Positions 11,361 to 23,289 of a stretch of 64,000 bases of DNA are shown here, in pieces (the first letter of the stretch is position 1; the number at the start of each line of letters is the position of its first letter). This DNA comes from Chinchilla lanigera (taxonomy: Eukaryota > Chordata > Mammalia > Rodentia > Chinchillidae). The position numbers and the translations under genes are program-made. The stretch lies in assembly GCF_000276665.1 (NCBI RefSeq), contig NW_004955435.1:6861693-6925692 (forward strand). Direction: 5' to 3'. The notes beneath the pieces were generated by a model that ran no database searches, had not been told where the DNA came from, and worked only from the letters and a program-made list of their open reading frames with translations.

Positions 11361-12080
11361 TGTTATAGACTGCTAAGGTTAGGTAGAAACATTATAGGCA
11401 GTCCAACAGGGCTAAGCCTTCAAGAGAGGCAGGGCAGAAGATGAGATCACGTCCATACTGGCTGGAGATGCATCTGAAGAAGATTACAATCATGATGGCC
11501 AAAAGTATATATTCCCCTAAGGGATAAATGGTAATTTGTGATTATTGGTACCACCTTTTTGAGATTTCCTTTATAGATAAAAAACTGTCCAATTAGAGTT
11601 GGTCCTTCATCTCCCACCCACTAAGAGTAAAACCAGGACTAAGACCAAGCCCAGGACCAAGACCAAGACCAAAACCAACACCAACACCAAGGCCAAGAGC
11701 AAGACCAACACTAAAACTACTAAGACTGAAAACAAGACTGACTACAGATTATCAGTCAAGGATAGTGATATCATCCATGTACACTTGCTATGTCACCTGC
11801 TTCCCATTAGATCCATATTTCCTAAGTGAATATACTTGGAATCTGTTCATAATTTTGTCCCACATTGTACCCACCTTGTGATTTCACTTCATAAAACTTC
11901 TTTTGAGATGTGGGCTTGTTTATAATTTGGGATCCCTCCTATCTCTCAGGAGCTGTTCCTATTCCCTTTTCCCCCAATTAATTTTCCTATGCTTAGCCTC
12001 TGTGGTTTCTTAGAACTCATTCTTTGACTTTGGGGAATGTGAATTCAGCATACTGGACATCTAGCAGGTTGGGAGTTACA
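11361..12080 (+). mobile_element. ERV-type LTR, copy 1, with internal hexamer expansion
   Basis: Shares order and sequence with 52300-52922: a start like GCTAAGGTTAGGTAGAAAC..GGGCTAAGCC, a TATA-like CATAAAACTTC near 11890, CTCTCAGGAGCTGTTCC, TTAGAACTCATTC, and an end at CATCTAGCAGGTTGGGAGTTACA. TG...CA termini fit a solo LTR. An imperfect ACCAAG repeat (about 11630-11720) is absent from the other copy. No internal retroviral genes lie beside it and no clear target duplication was found. Confidence 0.7.
11630..11720 (+). repeat. imperfect (ACCAAG)n minisatellite in the LTR
   Basis: Runs of AAGACCAAGACC, AACACCAACACC and similar repeats, with period 6 and many point changes. It creates an apparent 76-codon ORF (11599-11829) of alternating Lys-Thr and Asn-Thr, which is a by-product of the repeat and not a gene. 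Confidence 0.85.
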
Positions 12081-12230
12081 TTTATTTCCCCTATATTGTT
12101 TGGAGATCCTACATCATCCCTGTATCACCTGCCCTCCTCCTCTTTTTTTCCCCTCCATCTTCTGGTCACCTTCCCTTTGGGAAAAGATCTACCTCCCTTT
12201 TTATATTTTTACCTTTTATTCTGTGCCTTT

Positions 12231-12320
12231 TGGGCCAGGGATATAGCTCGGTGGCACAAGCATCTGCCTGGCAAACACAAAGGCCTCAGTTCAATTACTG
12301 GTACCGAAAAAAAAAGAAAA
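12231..12320 (+). mobile_element. ID SINE, older class
   Basis: GGGCCAGGGATATAGCTC to GGTACCG, followed by A9-G-A5. A flanking duplication ATTCTGTGCCTTT (12218-12230) and ATTCTGTTCCTTT (12321-12333) has one mismatch. It lies just after the ERV LTR. Confidence 0.9.
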
Positions 12321-12879
12321 ATTCTGTTCCTTTCTTATATTTTGGGTTTCTCATGGAAGAGAAATTATGTGGTATCTAAGCTCATATATACTGTGTCTTA
12401 TTACTGTAAATCACCTGGTTTATAATTCTAATGTAAACTAATTTGTTTTGTAATGGAATCCAGAAAAAATATGCATAATATGGTCATGATTGTCCTACAG
12501 TTGTAAATAAGAATAGGTCCTGTATATTTTGACATCTTTTTACAAGTGCATTGTATTAGGATGTGAATATTCTGAACCATGCTCTTGTTTAAAGTTTTGA
12601 AATTTTTATTGTTAAATGGTTGTAATAATTATTTGTATAGATATGAATACAGTATTTTATTTAAGAAGATAAATGTTACATTTCTTTGCAAATAAAAGCT
12701 CATGTATTTAACTTATTTCACTTAATATTTTGATCTCAAGGTGCACTTTCCTACAAATGACTCAAGTTTATCATTCTTTCTGGCAGAGTAGCAGTACCTT
12801 CTGTTTTTCTTATAGATCAAAAATATGTTGAAGTGTGGACTTTACATTACAAATTTCTCTCCAAATAGATGCAGAGATT

Positions 12880-13165
12880 GCTCTAGTAGTGAAATGTTAC
12901 CTTTTTAATAAAACCCTTCCTAATCGTATAACCCGAGCAGCAGCTTTGAATTCTACAGACTTATGCTGCTTTAGGTTTTAAATGATCTCACATGAAACAA
13001 TTGTTTGTTTTGACTTTTATCCCATTCAAGTGTAATGTCAGTAAAAAGTAGGAATTTTATTTTTTCTGCTTTATTTTTCCTGAATCTCTGGTGTCTTTGT
13101 CTCTGGAATATAGGACATGCTGAATAAAAACTACTGGTTGAATGAATAAAGAATGAATAAATGAC
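12880..13165 (+). mobile_element. LINE-2 3'-end remnant
   Basis: Ends with a block resembling the L2 tail: TCTCTGGTGTCTTTGTCTC, TGCTGAATAAA, then TTGAATGAATAAAGAATGAATAAATG. Old and diverged, so the call is tentative. Confidence 0.45.
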
Positions 13166-13169
13166 TTAA

Positions 13170-14270
13170 AAACTTTTGCTTGTGTAATGTATTAGTCACT
13201 GCCAATAAATTATTGTGTGGTGTTACTGGACCATTTATAGAAGAAAGAGGCCTAAACTGTCCAGTTCTAATCTCTTACCTTTTCAGTTATCAGCAGAATT
13301 ACTGCTATTCTACCACATGAAAATTCAGCCCTGCATAATGCCTAAGAATGAAGTAAATACCCCCATTTTCTAGGAGACAGACTTTTAAAAGCCAATGGAA
13401 ATATAACCAAAGAAAAGAGTATTTTGTGACAGTGATGAATACGTTTATCCATAAATTATTCCTGAGTGTGTTGGTTACAGAGGAGTTGGAGTGAAAATTG
13501 ATGCTGACTTCTTTGTTGTACATCTTAAACACTAAGAGTAGCAGTGTGGTTGTAGTTAGCATATAGAGCATTTATTACAGGGATTCGACAAGGAAAATGA
13601 ATATATTTTATGCTTAAAAAAGAGAAAAATTCATTTCCTAGTTTTCATTAAAGTCAGAGATTTACAGTACCACTTGCTGCATTCGATAAACTGGAGCGTC
13701 AAAGAACAGCATTCTGCCTGCTAAAGGTACACATCACGGAATTCAGCAAATCAGTAACTATTGTGAAAAAACTTAAATGTCCTGATACTCATATACTTAT
13801 CCTCATTTTACCCTTTAGAATAGACTCTGCTAAGACATTGTATTAATTTTACAAATTTTGCTTTACATAGAACTTGGATTTGCATATTTTTAAAACTTCA
13901 TAAAAACCCTTAGTTCTGTTATCTTCCTGTATAACTGTTCAATAGAATGTTGGAAGTTGGAAACGATGGACTTCTTATTGAACTTTTTGTTTCACTCCAA
14001 TTTTGGAATTACAGAAAAGTTGTTAGAAGAGCATAAAAATTTCTCCATAATGTTAACTACATTTCCCCCACCTTGATATTTTACCATGTTTCATTTTGTT
14101 TTATTTTTCCTTGTCTTTCTCTTTACCTATTGTACATTCGTACACACACACACATAAATGCACATACACTATTTTCGAAATCTACTCAAGTAGTAGAATA
14201 TTGCCAACTTACTTACTCGGACCTTACGTGGAAAATTTCATGTAGGTAATAGAACAGAATGAGAAGCAAG
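13170..14270. other. unassigned AT-rich sequence
   Basis: No gene or clear repeat. An 88-codon minus ORF at 13305-13571 has no recognisable features. A short CA run lies at 14142-14154. Confidence 0.4.
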
Positions 14271-14273
14271 GGC

Positions 14274-14395
14274 TGTCAGGTGCGGTGGAGCAAGCCTGTT
14301 GTCACAGAGCTCTGGGAAGCTGAGTCAGGAGAACTGCAAGTTCAAACGCAGACCAGATCACTTAAGGAAACCCTGTTACATAATTTAAAAATTTT
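14274..14395 (+). mobile_element. diverged B1-like SINE
   Basis: GTCAGGTGCGGTGGAGCAAGC, GGGAAGCTGAGTCAGGAGAA, CAAGTTCAAACGCAGACC and GGAAACCCTGTTAC follow the B1/Alu-monomer order. The internal duplication typical of the younger copies is not evident and divergence is high, so this is an older insertion. Confidence 0.75.
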
Positions 14396-14399
14396 TAAA

Positions 14400-15200
14400 A
14401 CGTTTAAAAATCTTAAGAATTAGGTCAGTGTGAAGGCCCTCGATTCAATGTTCATACTATAATAATAACAACAACAATAATAATAATAATGCATGAATAA
14501 ATCAAAAGTTATAAATATTTTTGTTGTTGATTATTCTAAAGGGGATAGTGCAGTGATGTCCTTGTTTAAATGTGTTAGAGAGACTGAAATGTTCTACTTA
14601 TAAATGAAGATAATTTGGGGAATAAACATTCAATCTCATCTCCTGTTAATGTCTCGGAAGCACCCTACACTCAAATTATACTACACTGATTACAGTTGGA
14701 GAAATTGTCTTCTTAAGCATTCTTTATATAATTATCCATCCATTGGCAATAATGAGTATCTGAAAACCATGCTGTGTCCAAGCGTGTTTAAAAAGAAAAT
14801 CACAGATAAATCCAAATGTATTACTAAATCTCATGCACAAGTTCATGTCTTTTTATTTTAAAAATCTGTTTAACCCACTTTAGATTAAACTTTACCTGGT
14901 GCCATAAATAAAAGAAATTACCTGAAGTTAGGACTACCCTCTGTTCTTTTCTTAATTCTTATTTGCAGTGCTAGATCTCTGAGTATGTGGTATAACTAGA
15001 TACTGGATATGTGCCCAAGACGTTGCTAAAATGATAGAAGATATTCTATTTTGAATTCTAAGCTTATTTTTATTATTTCAGCAGCATCCTGCAGTGACAG
15101 TCAAATAGCCAGTCTCCAAAGATAATTTGGAGTAATTTTCTCACTTTTGAAACTAGCTGAAAATTTAAATTGCGTAGAATTTAAGATTGTACTACACTGA
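14400..15200. other. unassigned, with short (AAT)n run
   Basis: Nothing gene-like. An (AATAAC/AAT) run lies near 14461-14490. An 85-codon plus ORF at 14604-14861 has no recognisable features. Confidence 0.4.
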
Positions 15201-15201
15201 C

Positions 15202-15202
15202 C

Positions 15203-15245
<43 letters not shown>

Positions 15246-15263
15246 ATCTATTTATCTATCTAC
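15202..15263 (+). repeat. (TATC)n microsatellite
   Basis: About ten perfect CTAT/TATC units, then a few interrupted ones. Likely polymorphic. Confidence 0.97.
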
Positions 15264-15269
15264 ATCCAT

Positions 15270-16075
15270 AAACCAGTATTTCTATTTCTGAAAATGTTAC
15301 TTTCTGTATTTACTTTACTTGTTCAAGATTCTAATATTAAAATTTAACTTCTTGGAAATTAATGGGTTTTTTTTCTGTATTTTTTTTCAAAAATATTGCA
15401 ACTGGAGATCAATGTAAGAAGTCATTAAAATAAAAGAAGAACTGGTAAAATGTGCATTTCTAAGTATTTATTTATTTCATGTATTTAGAAACCTCATAGG
15501 AAATATACATGCCTTGTAAGGATGGAATAACTCCCAATACTACAAACCTTCTGGCAAGGAAATTTACAGTCATCAAATGAGTGTTTTAGTCTGGGCTTTT
15601 AAACTAGTTTTCAATTTTCATTTCAGTTTATATGTGCGTTCAGAAAAATCATTGTACGTGTGCTGATGATAGAGATGGTTTCTTTTGTGGTTTCTAACAG
15701 TGTGTAAATGATCAAAAGGAAGCTCTTAATGAAAAGCTTCATTTGGGTGATAACCATTATCACATTTAGGTACAACAAGTAAAAGAACTGATAAAATTAT
15801 GTGAGCCATTTCCATCTAATACCAAGTTAAAAGTAGTCTGAGAGAAAAATAGCCTCAGAAGGAGACTCACCGTGAATCCTTTATGAAGGAGATTTTTTAA
15901 AACACCGGGGACTTCAGAAAGCCAAAGCATTGGGAAAAATTGCATGAATAGACCATAAGTAGGTACACAGGATTTTTAAAAAGTGTCACATGCTGACACT
16001 TTCTTTTTCATTCTTGAATTGTTAACATGGACATATTGTCCAAATTGAAATATGGCATAATTCATTATAGAATTA
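15270..16075. other. unassigned AT-rich sequence
   Basis: Nothing gene-like. Single-copy within the window as far as I can see. Confidence 0.4.
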
Positions 16076-16079
16076 GAAA

Positions 16080-16243
16080 GCCAGACATGGTGGCACACAC
16101 CTGTAATCCCAGCCCTTGGGAGGCTGAGCCAGGAGGATCATTGCAAGTTCGAGACCAGCCTGGGCTACAAAGTGAGCTCAAGCCCAGCCTGAGCTGCATA
16201 GCAAGACCCTGTCTCAAAAAGACAAAAACAAAACAAAACAAAA
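16080..16243 (+). mobile_element. B1 SINE
   Basis: CCAGACATGGTGGCACACACC, GCAAGTTCGAGACCAGCC, the internal duplication (GAGCTCAAGCCCAGCC), then CTGTCTC and an (AAAAC)n tail. A flanking duplication ATAGAATTA lies at 16067-16075 and 16244-16252. ORFs over it on both strands (16027-16320 and 16065-16259) are by-products of the SINE. Confidence 0.93.
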
Positions 16244-16329
16244 ATAGAATTATCCTCAATAATAGAAGCAGTAACGGGAGAATTCAGGTTTTCATAACAT
16301 CTGCATACAAAACTCAGTAACATGAGGAC

Positions 16330-16880
16330 TACATTTTGGGCAGAATATTAATAATCCATAAATTAGTGCTTATGAAGTGGACAGTCAGGATATTTACTTT
16401 GTGAATGAAAATAGGTTTGGGAAGATGAAGACAGAAATGTAGTGCGTCAGAACCTGCTAGGGCATGTGTTGACTGAAGAACTAAAATCTTTACGAGAAAT
16501 GGCTCTTCTTTCCTTTCTTTCCTAGGAAGAGAGAATGTGGAGTAGATTTGGATCACAGGCACTGAATTATTGAGGGGAAAAAGAATTAGACAATGTGCAT
16601 AGAGCATATTGTACTGTAATCCTGTTTTTCTGCCTTTTTGGACTTGTCTGCCATTCAGCCAACTGGGGAGATAACAAAGTGGAGCTGAGAACAGACAAAT
16701 ACGCTGATAACTCAAAGTACATCTTATTTCAATGAAGTATCAGTTAAGTCAGCTCAAACTACTTCCTCTTACTGTCTATGTTTATTTCAATAGGGACAGG
16801 GTTAGTTAGGACTGTTGTGATAGGTATCAGTGAACTCTCCTTTCTCATTTGGTAAAGATGATACTTTCAATATTTTACTG
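16330..16880. other. unassigned sequence
   Basis: A 128-codon minus-strand ORF (16329-16715) spans most of it, but it shows no domain, signal or family resemblance and is most likely chance. No clear repeat. Confidence 0.35.
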
Positions 16881-17420
16881 ATAAAATGAATTACACTTAC
16901 AGATTTTCAAATTTTAAAGAAACCTTGCATTTCTGTGATGAACTTCATTTAATGAAGATCTTTTTGCTTATTTTGTATTGTTGGATACTTTTTGCTGGTT
17001 TTTACATGCATCACTTTTATTGTGCTATCCACATAGACTTAGAGAGAAGGGGTAAGCTGGCCTCAAAAAATAATGGAGTGTTCACATCTTCACATTTTCT
17101 GGAGAAATATGTCAGATTGGAAGTATTTTCTGCAGAATATTTGATGGAATTTATTGGTGAGGCTAAATAGGTCAGGAGTTATTATATTTTTTTCATAGGT
17201 GAGAAAATTTTCCATAAAATTACAGATTATACATAATTTTTGCTATTGCTTAACATCCCATAAGGATTAGAGAACATACTCTCTATTATTTTAATGTGTT
17301 AAAATTGATTACATTGTTTTAAAATTGGTATATAGTGATCCTTTTAAAAATGGTCCAATTTTCAAACATTAAAAAGATCATTGTCCAGTTCTTCGTATTT
17401 TTAATCAACTTACTTGTTCT
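16880..17420 (-). mobile_element. LINE-1 ORF2 (reverse transcriptase) fragment
   Basis: Read on the plus strand this is the antisense of L1 RT: ACCTTGCATTTCTGTGATGAAC, TTTTGCTGGTTTTTACATGC, AGCTGGCCTCAAAAAATAATGG, ATTTGATGGAATTTATTGGTGAGGC and TATAGTGATCCTTTTAAAA. It is strongly decayed. The 94-codon plus-strand ORF 16886-17170 is a shadow. Confidence 0.7.
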
Positions 17421-17429
17421 ACCGCACAC

Positions 17430-17980
17430 ACCATCAATTTGCTTTTTAGGTGCACCACTTTGGAGAGTAAAAGGAAGTGATCTGCAGAAAAAATACGTGA
17501 TCTTGTTCACAGTCTCCTGGGAACAAGTACCTTATCGCGCATTGCAAAACCTTCCAACAGTAGTTTTTACTCACCCGCAACCCTTATTTTCATCGGATAT
17601 TTTACTCTGAAAAATTTTACAATTTTTCTAAATCTAAATCAGTCTATTTTTGCTTTAAATAATAAATACTCTTTAGGTAAATCTAATGTTTTTATATTTA
17701 TTTATGCATGATACCATTTCTTCTACTTTTTATTTCTTCCTGCACAAGTAAAATTTATTCAATTGTCGTTTACCTTTACCTTGAAGCAATGTAATATGTA
17801 CTGAATTATAAGTGGCAATAAAGTCTCTCAAATTTGGTTTTTACAAGTGTCCTTGCTGTACCACTGTAACTGAAGGATGGTGCTAGTGGAAGCAGAATTT
17901 GAGATTGACACTTTTTTTTTCTACATAACATTTTTCTATAGTTTCTGTTTATAGTGCTTATGATGAAAATCAGTCATTTT
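17430..17980. other. unassigned sequence
   Basis: Overlapping opposite-strand ORFs (17319-17510 and 17335-17610) have no recognisable content. Nothing else is supported. Confidence 0.35.
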
Positions 17981-18165
17981 TAAAATTATTTTTCTTTGGA
18001 TGTAAAGTGTTTTTTCCCTTCAGTTACTTAAATTTTTCTGTTTATCTCTGGTTTTAAGATGTTTGACTATTAAATATTTAAATTTCCTTTTCTTTCACTT
18101 TAATGGTTGTATTTTGTTTATGTCCCTATGCTTGGTGTTAGCTGGAATTCTTGATTATCTGTATG

Positions 18166-18243
<78 letters not shown>

Positions 18244-20500
18244 GAATATGTAACCTTGGGGAGATTGAGCATTATGTACTCAAACATAATTATCATCTCT
18301 ATTCTGTCATTTCTTCTAGTGATGTTTCAATTAGATGCATTTTTAGTTAATACTCATTGTTTTCTCAATGATTTGCATGTACAGCATTTCTTTTTCTTTC
18401 CACATGGCCTGTTATTTATCTTTGCTTTTAAATTTTCTGTCATGTTAAGATTGGATTCTGTCATCTTTCTTTTTGGGTATTTTTTAAGAAGTGGATTTCT
18501 TTTTTTTTCTTTTTCTTTCCCAAAGAGCTATCCTCTTTTCCTGTCTACTGTGACAATCCCTTAAGCATTTGCTGTAGGGCCATTCTGGTAATGAGGAATT
18601 CCTTCAGCCTTTGTGTAGCTGGCAAAGATTCTTCTTCTTAATTTCCAGAAGATTTTCTGATTGTTATAGTACTTTTGTGAATAATTTTTTGACAGCACTT
18701 TAAATATCATGCCATTCTGTCCTATAATGTTTCTGCTTAGTTAAATTGAGAAATCTTTATATGTGACTTGACACTTTTGCTGTTTTTAGAACTCTCTCTT
18801 TCTTGCACTTTGATAGTTTGACTATAATATGCCTCAGAGAAAGTCTTTTCTTAGTTGAGTCTAGTTGAGATCCTTTCAAGCTTCCTGGCTACTGATGTCC
18901 TTATCTCTTTGGAGACAGAAACCTTCAATTTTAGCTCTAAATGGATTCTCCATATTTTCCCTTGTCTTCTTTTCTGAAGCTCTTCTAATGCAAATATCTA
19001 TGGCTTAATGGTGTTCCACATGTCTCATTGTCTTTCTTAATGCTTTTAAATCCTTTTTCATCCTCTTCCTCCTCCTCATTCCATTCCTTCTACAACTGAC
19101 TTACTTCAAAATACCCTTTCTCATGTTCAGAGAGTCTTGTTATTTTATTACTCTGATATGTTTTCAGTTGAAGTTTTTATTTCACCAAATGAATTCTCAG
19201 CTCTACTGTCTCTTCTCCCTTTCTTACATCTCTATATGTGTTACATTTTTCCTTCTTCCCATGAATTGCTTTTCTAATTTGTGGCTTATCTATCTGTATT
19301 CTGTTGAATACTGGTGATTTTCCTTAAGAACATTACCTTGAATTATTTTTCAGTTATTTCATAGATTTTCTTTAAATTTGGATCTATTTCTTCAGAACTG
19401 TTATGTTACTGTGGATGTGCCACCTTTACTCTAAAGTTTCTGTGTCCCTACGATGAAGTCTGTGCATCTGGTATAGTTGCTTTTTCTATTTGTACGGAAT
19501 AGCTTCTGTAGAAAAGACTCATTTGCATGGGTTGTAGGGTGACAGTTAAGTGGGTTGTTGAGTATGATTCTAAATGAGCCTAGAAGTGGAAACTTCCAGT
19601 GGTTTCCCTAGTTGCAATCAAGAACAAAAAGAAAAACAGTGTCTCTGATTGCCTCAGTGCTCTACACTTTGGTAGTTCACAAAAATTGTGGCGTGACTTT
19701 GTAATCGATGTAGGTGTCTGAAAGTGTTTAGCTCTAGGTCCCCCATAGTTGTGTGTCAGTGTCAGCTGTGTGTCAGTGTGTCAGTGGTCATGATGACAGC
19801 AGCCACGGTACCCTTCAAGAAAAATGTGTAGGGAACCACTCTTGGGTCTTACAATACAAATGTGTGGTGCAGGCAGTTTTGACCCTGGCAGCCACAGATT
19901 CAGAAATATGAAATAAAAAGGGCAACTTCCTCAGATCTCTAAAGAAAAACACTGATAATATCTTGGCTTAAGGCATGGAAGTCATGAGTCTGTAGCCACA
20001 GAACATGGAAGCGAACTTCTGTATCTCCTGCAGAACACATGAAGATGATGGTGGGCTGTATGGCACGGGTAGCCTAAGTTAGGGCTGGAGATTGTGATCT
20101 TTCTTAGGTTCTATGGAATGGGCAGATGTGAAACTGGGGTTTATGGTAAGAACAGCTATGTTTCTAGTGCTGTGGGATACAAGGGACTGTCCATAGGCTT
20201 ATGAGGCAAGTGCAGGTGGTTCTAGGGTGTGCTGTATTAGTAGCTCTGGTCTTGGAGCTAAGGCACACAGGTAGGATCTTCCCTAGGTCACAAGATACAA
20301 TGGTAGAGAAGGTGAGATGACTGGCGCCAGTAACTGTGGTCCCAGCACTTCTGGAAAGGTCGTAGGACTGGCTATTGGTCTGTAAAACAGGATGAATTCT
20401 GACATTGGCTATTGCACTTTTGAGATGGAGGGAGCAATATGAGTGCTCTTGTACAAAGCATTTGCTCAGATGCCCGGTAGACTCTGGATTTAATTCAAAA
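17980..20500 (-). mobile_element. LINE-1 5' region (5'UTR/ORF1-like), antisense
   Basis: The plus strand has the T-rich layout of an antisense old-type L1 5' end: GGAATTCCTTCAGCCTTTGTG, CTTTGATAGTTTGACTATAATATGC, TTGAATTATTTTTCAGTTATTTC, then a GC-richer 5'UTR-like part (19500-20500). With the 16.9-17.4 kb fragment it may be one broken element with most of ORF2 missing. The subfamily is not determined. Confidence 0.5.
18172..18243 (+). repeat. compound (TA)n(GA)n microsatellite
   Basis: About 18 TA units run directly into about 19 GA units, inside the antisense L1 region. ORFs through it (18063-18350 and 18151-18564) give Tyr-Ile then Arg-Glu repeats and are artefacts. Confidence 0.98.
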
Positions 20501-21690
20501 CTGAATTTAAAGTTTCTGGGGACTTTACAATGGCTTTTGTAAGTGATTATTTTTAAAATTTAAATAGAGAAATGCTTATACATTTTTAATATATATGCCA
20601 TGCCCAAGAGGTAGGATTCAAATAAGTTCTTGAATTATGAAAAGAAAATACTATAAGTATATAGGATATGGAACAACTTTGAAATACCTGTAACAGGAGT
20701 TCTGTGGTAATTTATAGTAATATATTTGAAAATGGCTTCAAAATAAAATGTCAAAAATGTTTAATGATAAAATAATGACTTTAATATTTTGAAATTATTC
20801 ATTTACATCATAATATACTTATGAGATTGTTTAAAGGGATTGGACTAATGTGAAATTATAACTATGATATACTCAGAATAGCCAATGTGACTGGGATGGC
20901 CAGTTTGGTGTCATCAGCTCAAGTTAATTGAAATTAATTATGTAACATTTTATTGAAAATCAATATACTATTTTATAATTGTAAATGCATATATTTTAAT
21001 GTACCTACTGCTTTAAGGTCAAAATTTAAGAAAGGTATTTAATTAGAAATGTTGGAACATATACCTACACAGATTTGGTGCAATATTGATCTTAAACTAC
21101 TCAATTTTACAACATAACATAATTGTACAACACTATGTCTTCCTCATTTTATCAGGTTCTTCTAAAAATTTCTGCTTTCCACTTTAAAATGAACTGTAGT
21201 CATAGCATGCTAATACAGCCTCTGAGAGCGTGTGCTTGTACATTTAATGGTTGCTCCCCACTTCAGCCCTGTGTTTTAGCAATGACATTACTACAAAAAG
21301 ATTATTTAATGGTATCGTTTTGGTAGTTTAAGCCTTCTGCAAAGGTCTCCATCTATTTAGAATTAGCCATCATAATAAAAGAACCTCCCTTCCTCCATTA
21401 ATGAAGGCAGATAAGCCAATTTTCTTGTTATTAGCTAATATTTGGGCTACATACCTTAGAACTTACGCCTGAGCATCCTTAGCCAAAGGCTCCAGGCCTG
21501 TGCATAACTTTTACTTCTCCAGGTGTTACCATTTATTCTAGTGACTTTCACTCACTAGCCTACTTATTTTCTCCATTTTAATGACTTAAATTGTATGCAG
21601 AAGAATGAAATTGGGTCCTTACTGCATAGCCAAAAACAATCAACTCAAAAGTAATAGTGACTTAAAAAAAACCCTGATACAGTAAAACTC
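20500..21690. other. unassigned AT-rich sequence
   Basis: No gene or clear repeat. Short ORF 21123-21326 has no recognisable content. Confidence 0.4.
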
Positions 21691-22890
21691 AAAAGAACAC
21701 TTAGTGATCTAAGTCTCAGGCATTAGTATGGACAATTTTTTTTTATGATACCTGTAGTACAGACAACAAAAGGCAAAAGCAAATAAGCAACATTACATCA
21801 AACTTAGCAATTTATACTCAGGAAAGGAAAAAATATCAACAGATGAAAAGATAATACAAGAAATTGAAAAATATTTACAAATGATATATCTGATAAGAAT
21901 AACCAAAATATGCAAGTGATTCATACAACTATAGCAAAAAGGAAAAATAGAGAGATAGGGAAGGAGAAATGTGGTGGAAAGAAGAGAGGAAGAAAGGAAG
22001 TGAAAAAGGAAGTAACAGAGGAAGTAATGAAGGGAGGGAGGCATACAACTGACTTCAAAATGGGCCAAGATCTTGGATAAATATTTCAGCAAGTAAGACA
22101 AAAGTAGCTAACAGGTGTGTAAAAGCATTCTCAAACACCCTAATCATGGGAGAAATGCAAATCAAGATTACAATGATAATGCCTCAGAGCCTTTAGGATG
22201 GTTATTATATATGTATACAGTTGAAAGGATATACAGAAAGAAGACACTGCATACATTATTGGTGGGGGTGTAATTTGATACAACCGTTATGCTAAATGGT
22301 ATAGAAGATACACAGAAAATTATTAAGTGTAAAATTTTCAAATATTTTAGCAATCCCAATTCTTGTAAATACCCAAGTAAAATGAGAATGTCAGAAAATT
22401 ATCTACAATCTATGTTCATAGTAGCACTATTCAGAATAGCCAAGACATGCAATCAATTTAAGTATTTATCACTGAGTGAGTGAATGAATGAATGAATAAA
22501 GAAAACGTGGTGCACACACGCAATGGAGTGCTGTTCCAGCTATGCAAGATAAGTAAGTTCTAGAGATCTGGTGCCTGTAACTAAGAATAGCATACTGTGT
22601 ATTCAAAATGGGTTGAGTGGGGCTGGGGATTTAGCTCAGCGGCAAAGCGCCTGCCTGGCAAGCGCAAGGTCATGAGTTCGGTTCACGGTACCGGAGAAAA
22701 ACCAAAAATAAAAAAAAAATACTAATCAAAATGGGTTGAGTGTATGTCTTCAGCGTTCCTACCACATATATATAAATATAAGACACTAAATTGGGGAGAA
22801 GGAAATGTTGGAAAGTGATAAATATATTTATAACTTGATAATAGTGACAGTTTCACAAGTATATATTTTCCCCAAAATCCATAAAATGTT
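21690..22890 (+). mobile_element. LINE-1 ORF2 3' end, interrupted by an ID
   Basis: Matches late ORF2 and 3'UTR order: GAAATGCAAATCAAGATTACAATG, ACATTATTGGTGGGGGTGTAA, TATGTTCATAGTAGCACTATTCAG, AATAGCCAAGACATG and GCAATGGAGTGCTG, then a diverged 3'UTR. An ID element sits at 22620-22725. A purine-rich GGAAGG-type stretch at 21950-22040 looks like local expansion. Confidence 0.75.
22620..22725 (+). mobile_element. ID SINE, younger class, perfect 17-bp duplication
   Basis: GGGCTGGGGATTTAGCTCAG, B box GAGTTCGGTTC, end GGTACCGGAGAAAAACC plus A-rich tail. Flanking copies TCAAAATGGGTTGAGTG at 22603-22619 and 22726-22742 are identical, so the insertion is recent relative to the L1 it disrupts. Confidence 0.97.
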
Positions 22891-22899
22891 TTAATGGTT

Positions 22900-23247
22900 T
22901 ACAGCTAAAATATGCCCCAAAATTACACTGTGTGGAAGATGATTGGGCCATAGAGCTGCTACATAAATCAGTGGCTTTATCCAGCGATCAGTTCAGTAGC
23001 TGAACGTGTTGCTGGGACTTTGGATCGGAGGTGTGTTGTTCAGGACAGGACCTGGAAGGGTGTATTCCTGTCCCCAGCACCTCCCCTTCCTCTCTCTGCT
23101 TACAGGCTACCATAGGGTCAGCACCTTTTCTTCCTGCCTGCCCCTCTGCCATCCTGTTTATGCCTTGCAATCAGCTCCTGGTGACTGGAACTTTGAGCAA
23201 AAATAAATTTATTATTTTGTGTCAAAGACAACAAAGTGACTAAGACA
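22900..23247 (+). mobile_element. MaLR-type LTR
   Basis: Order of blocks: GGAAGATGATTGGGCCATAGAG, ACAGGACCTGGAAGGGTGTATTCCTGTCC, CCTTCCTCTCTCTGCTTAC, GAGCAAAAATAAATTTATT (polyadenylation signal), then GTGACTAAGACA at the end. This is the layout of ERVL-MaLR solo LTRs. The 60-70-codon ORFs on both strands are shadows. Confidence 0.6.
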
Positions 23248-23289
23248 GAGGTACGTGTTAAACATGTGCAGACTTTGATGTGTCAATCA

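Noticed and set aside
11599..11829. Basic Lys-Thr repeat protein
   Set aside because: Product of the ACCAAG repeat within an ERV LTR; no conservation of the frame in the other LTR copy.
18063..18564. ORFs with Tyr-Ile and Arg-Glu repeats
   Set aside because: Direct translation of the (TA)n(GA)n microsatellite.
22620..22700. tRNA genes at the ID elements
   Set aside because: A and B boxes are present but there is no cloverleaf-compatible anticodon arm, and poly(A) tails and target duplications show they are SINE retrocopies.
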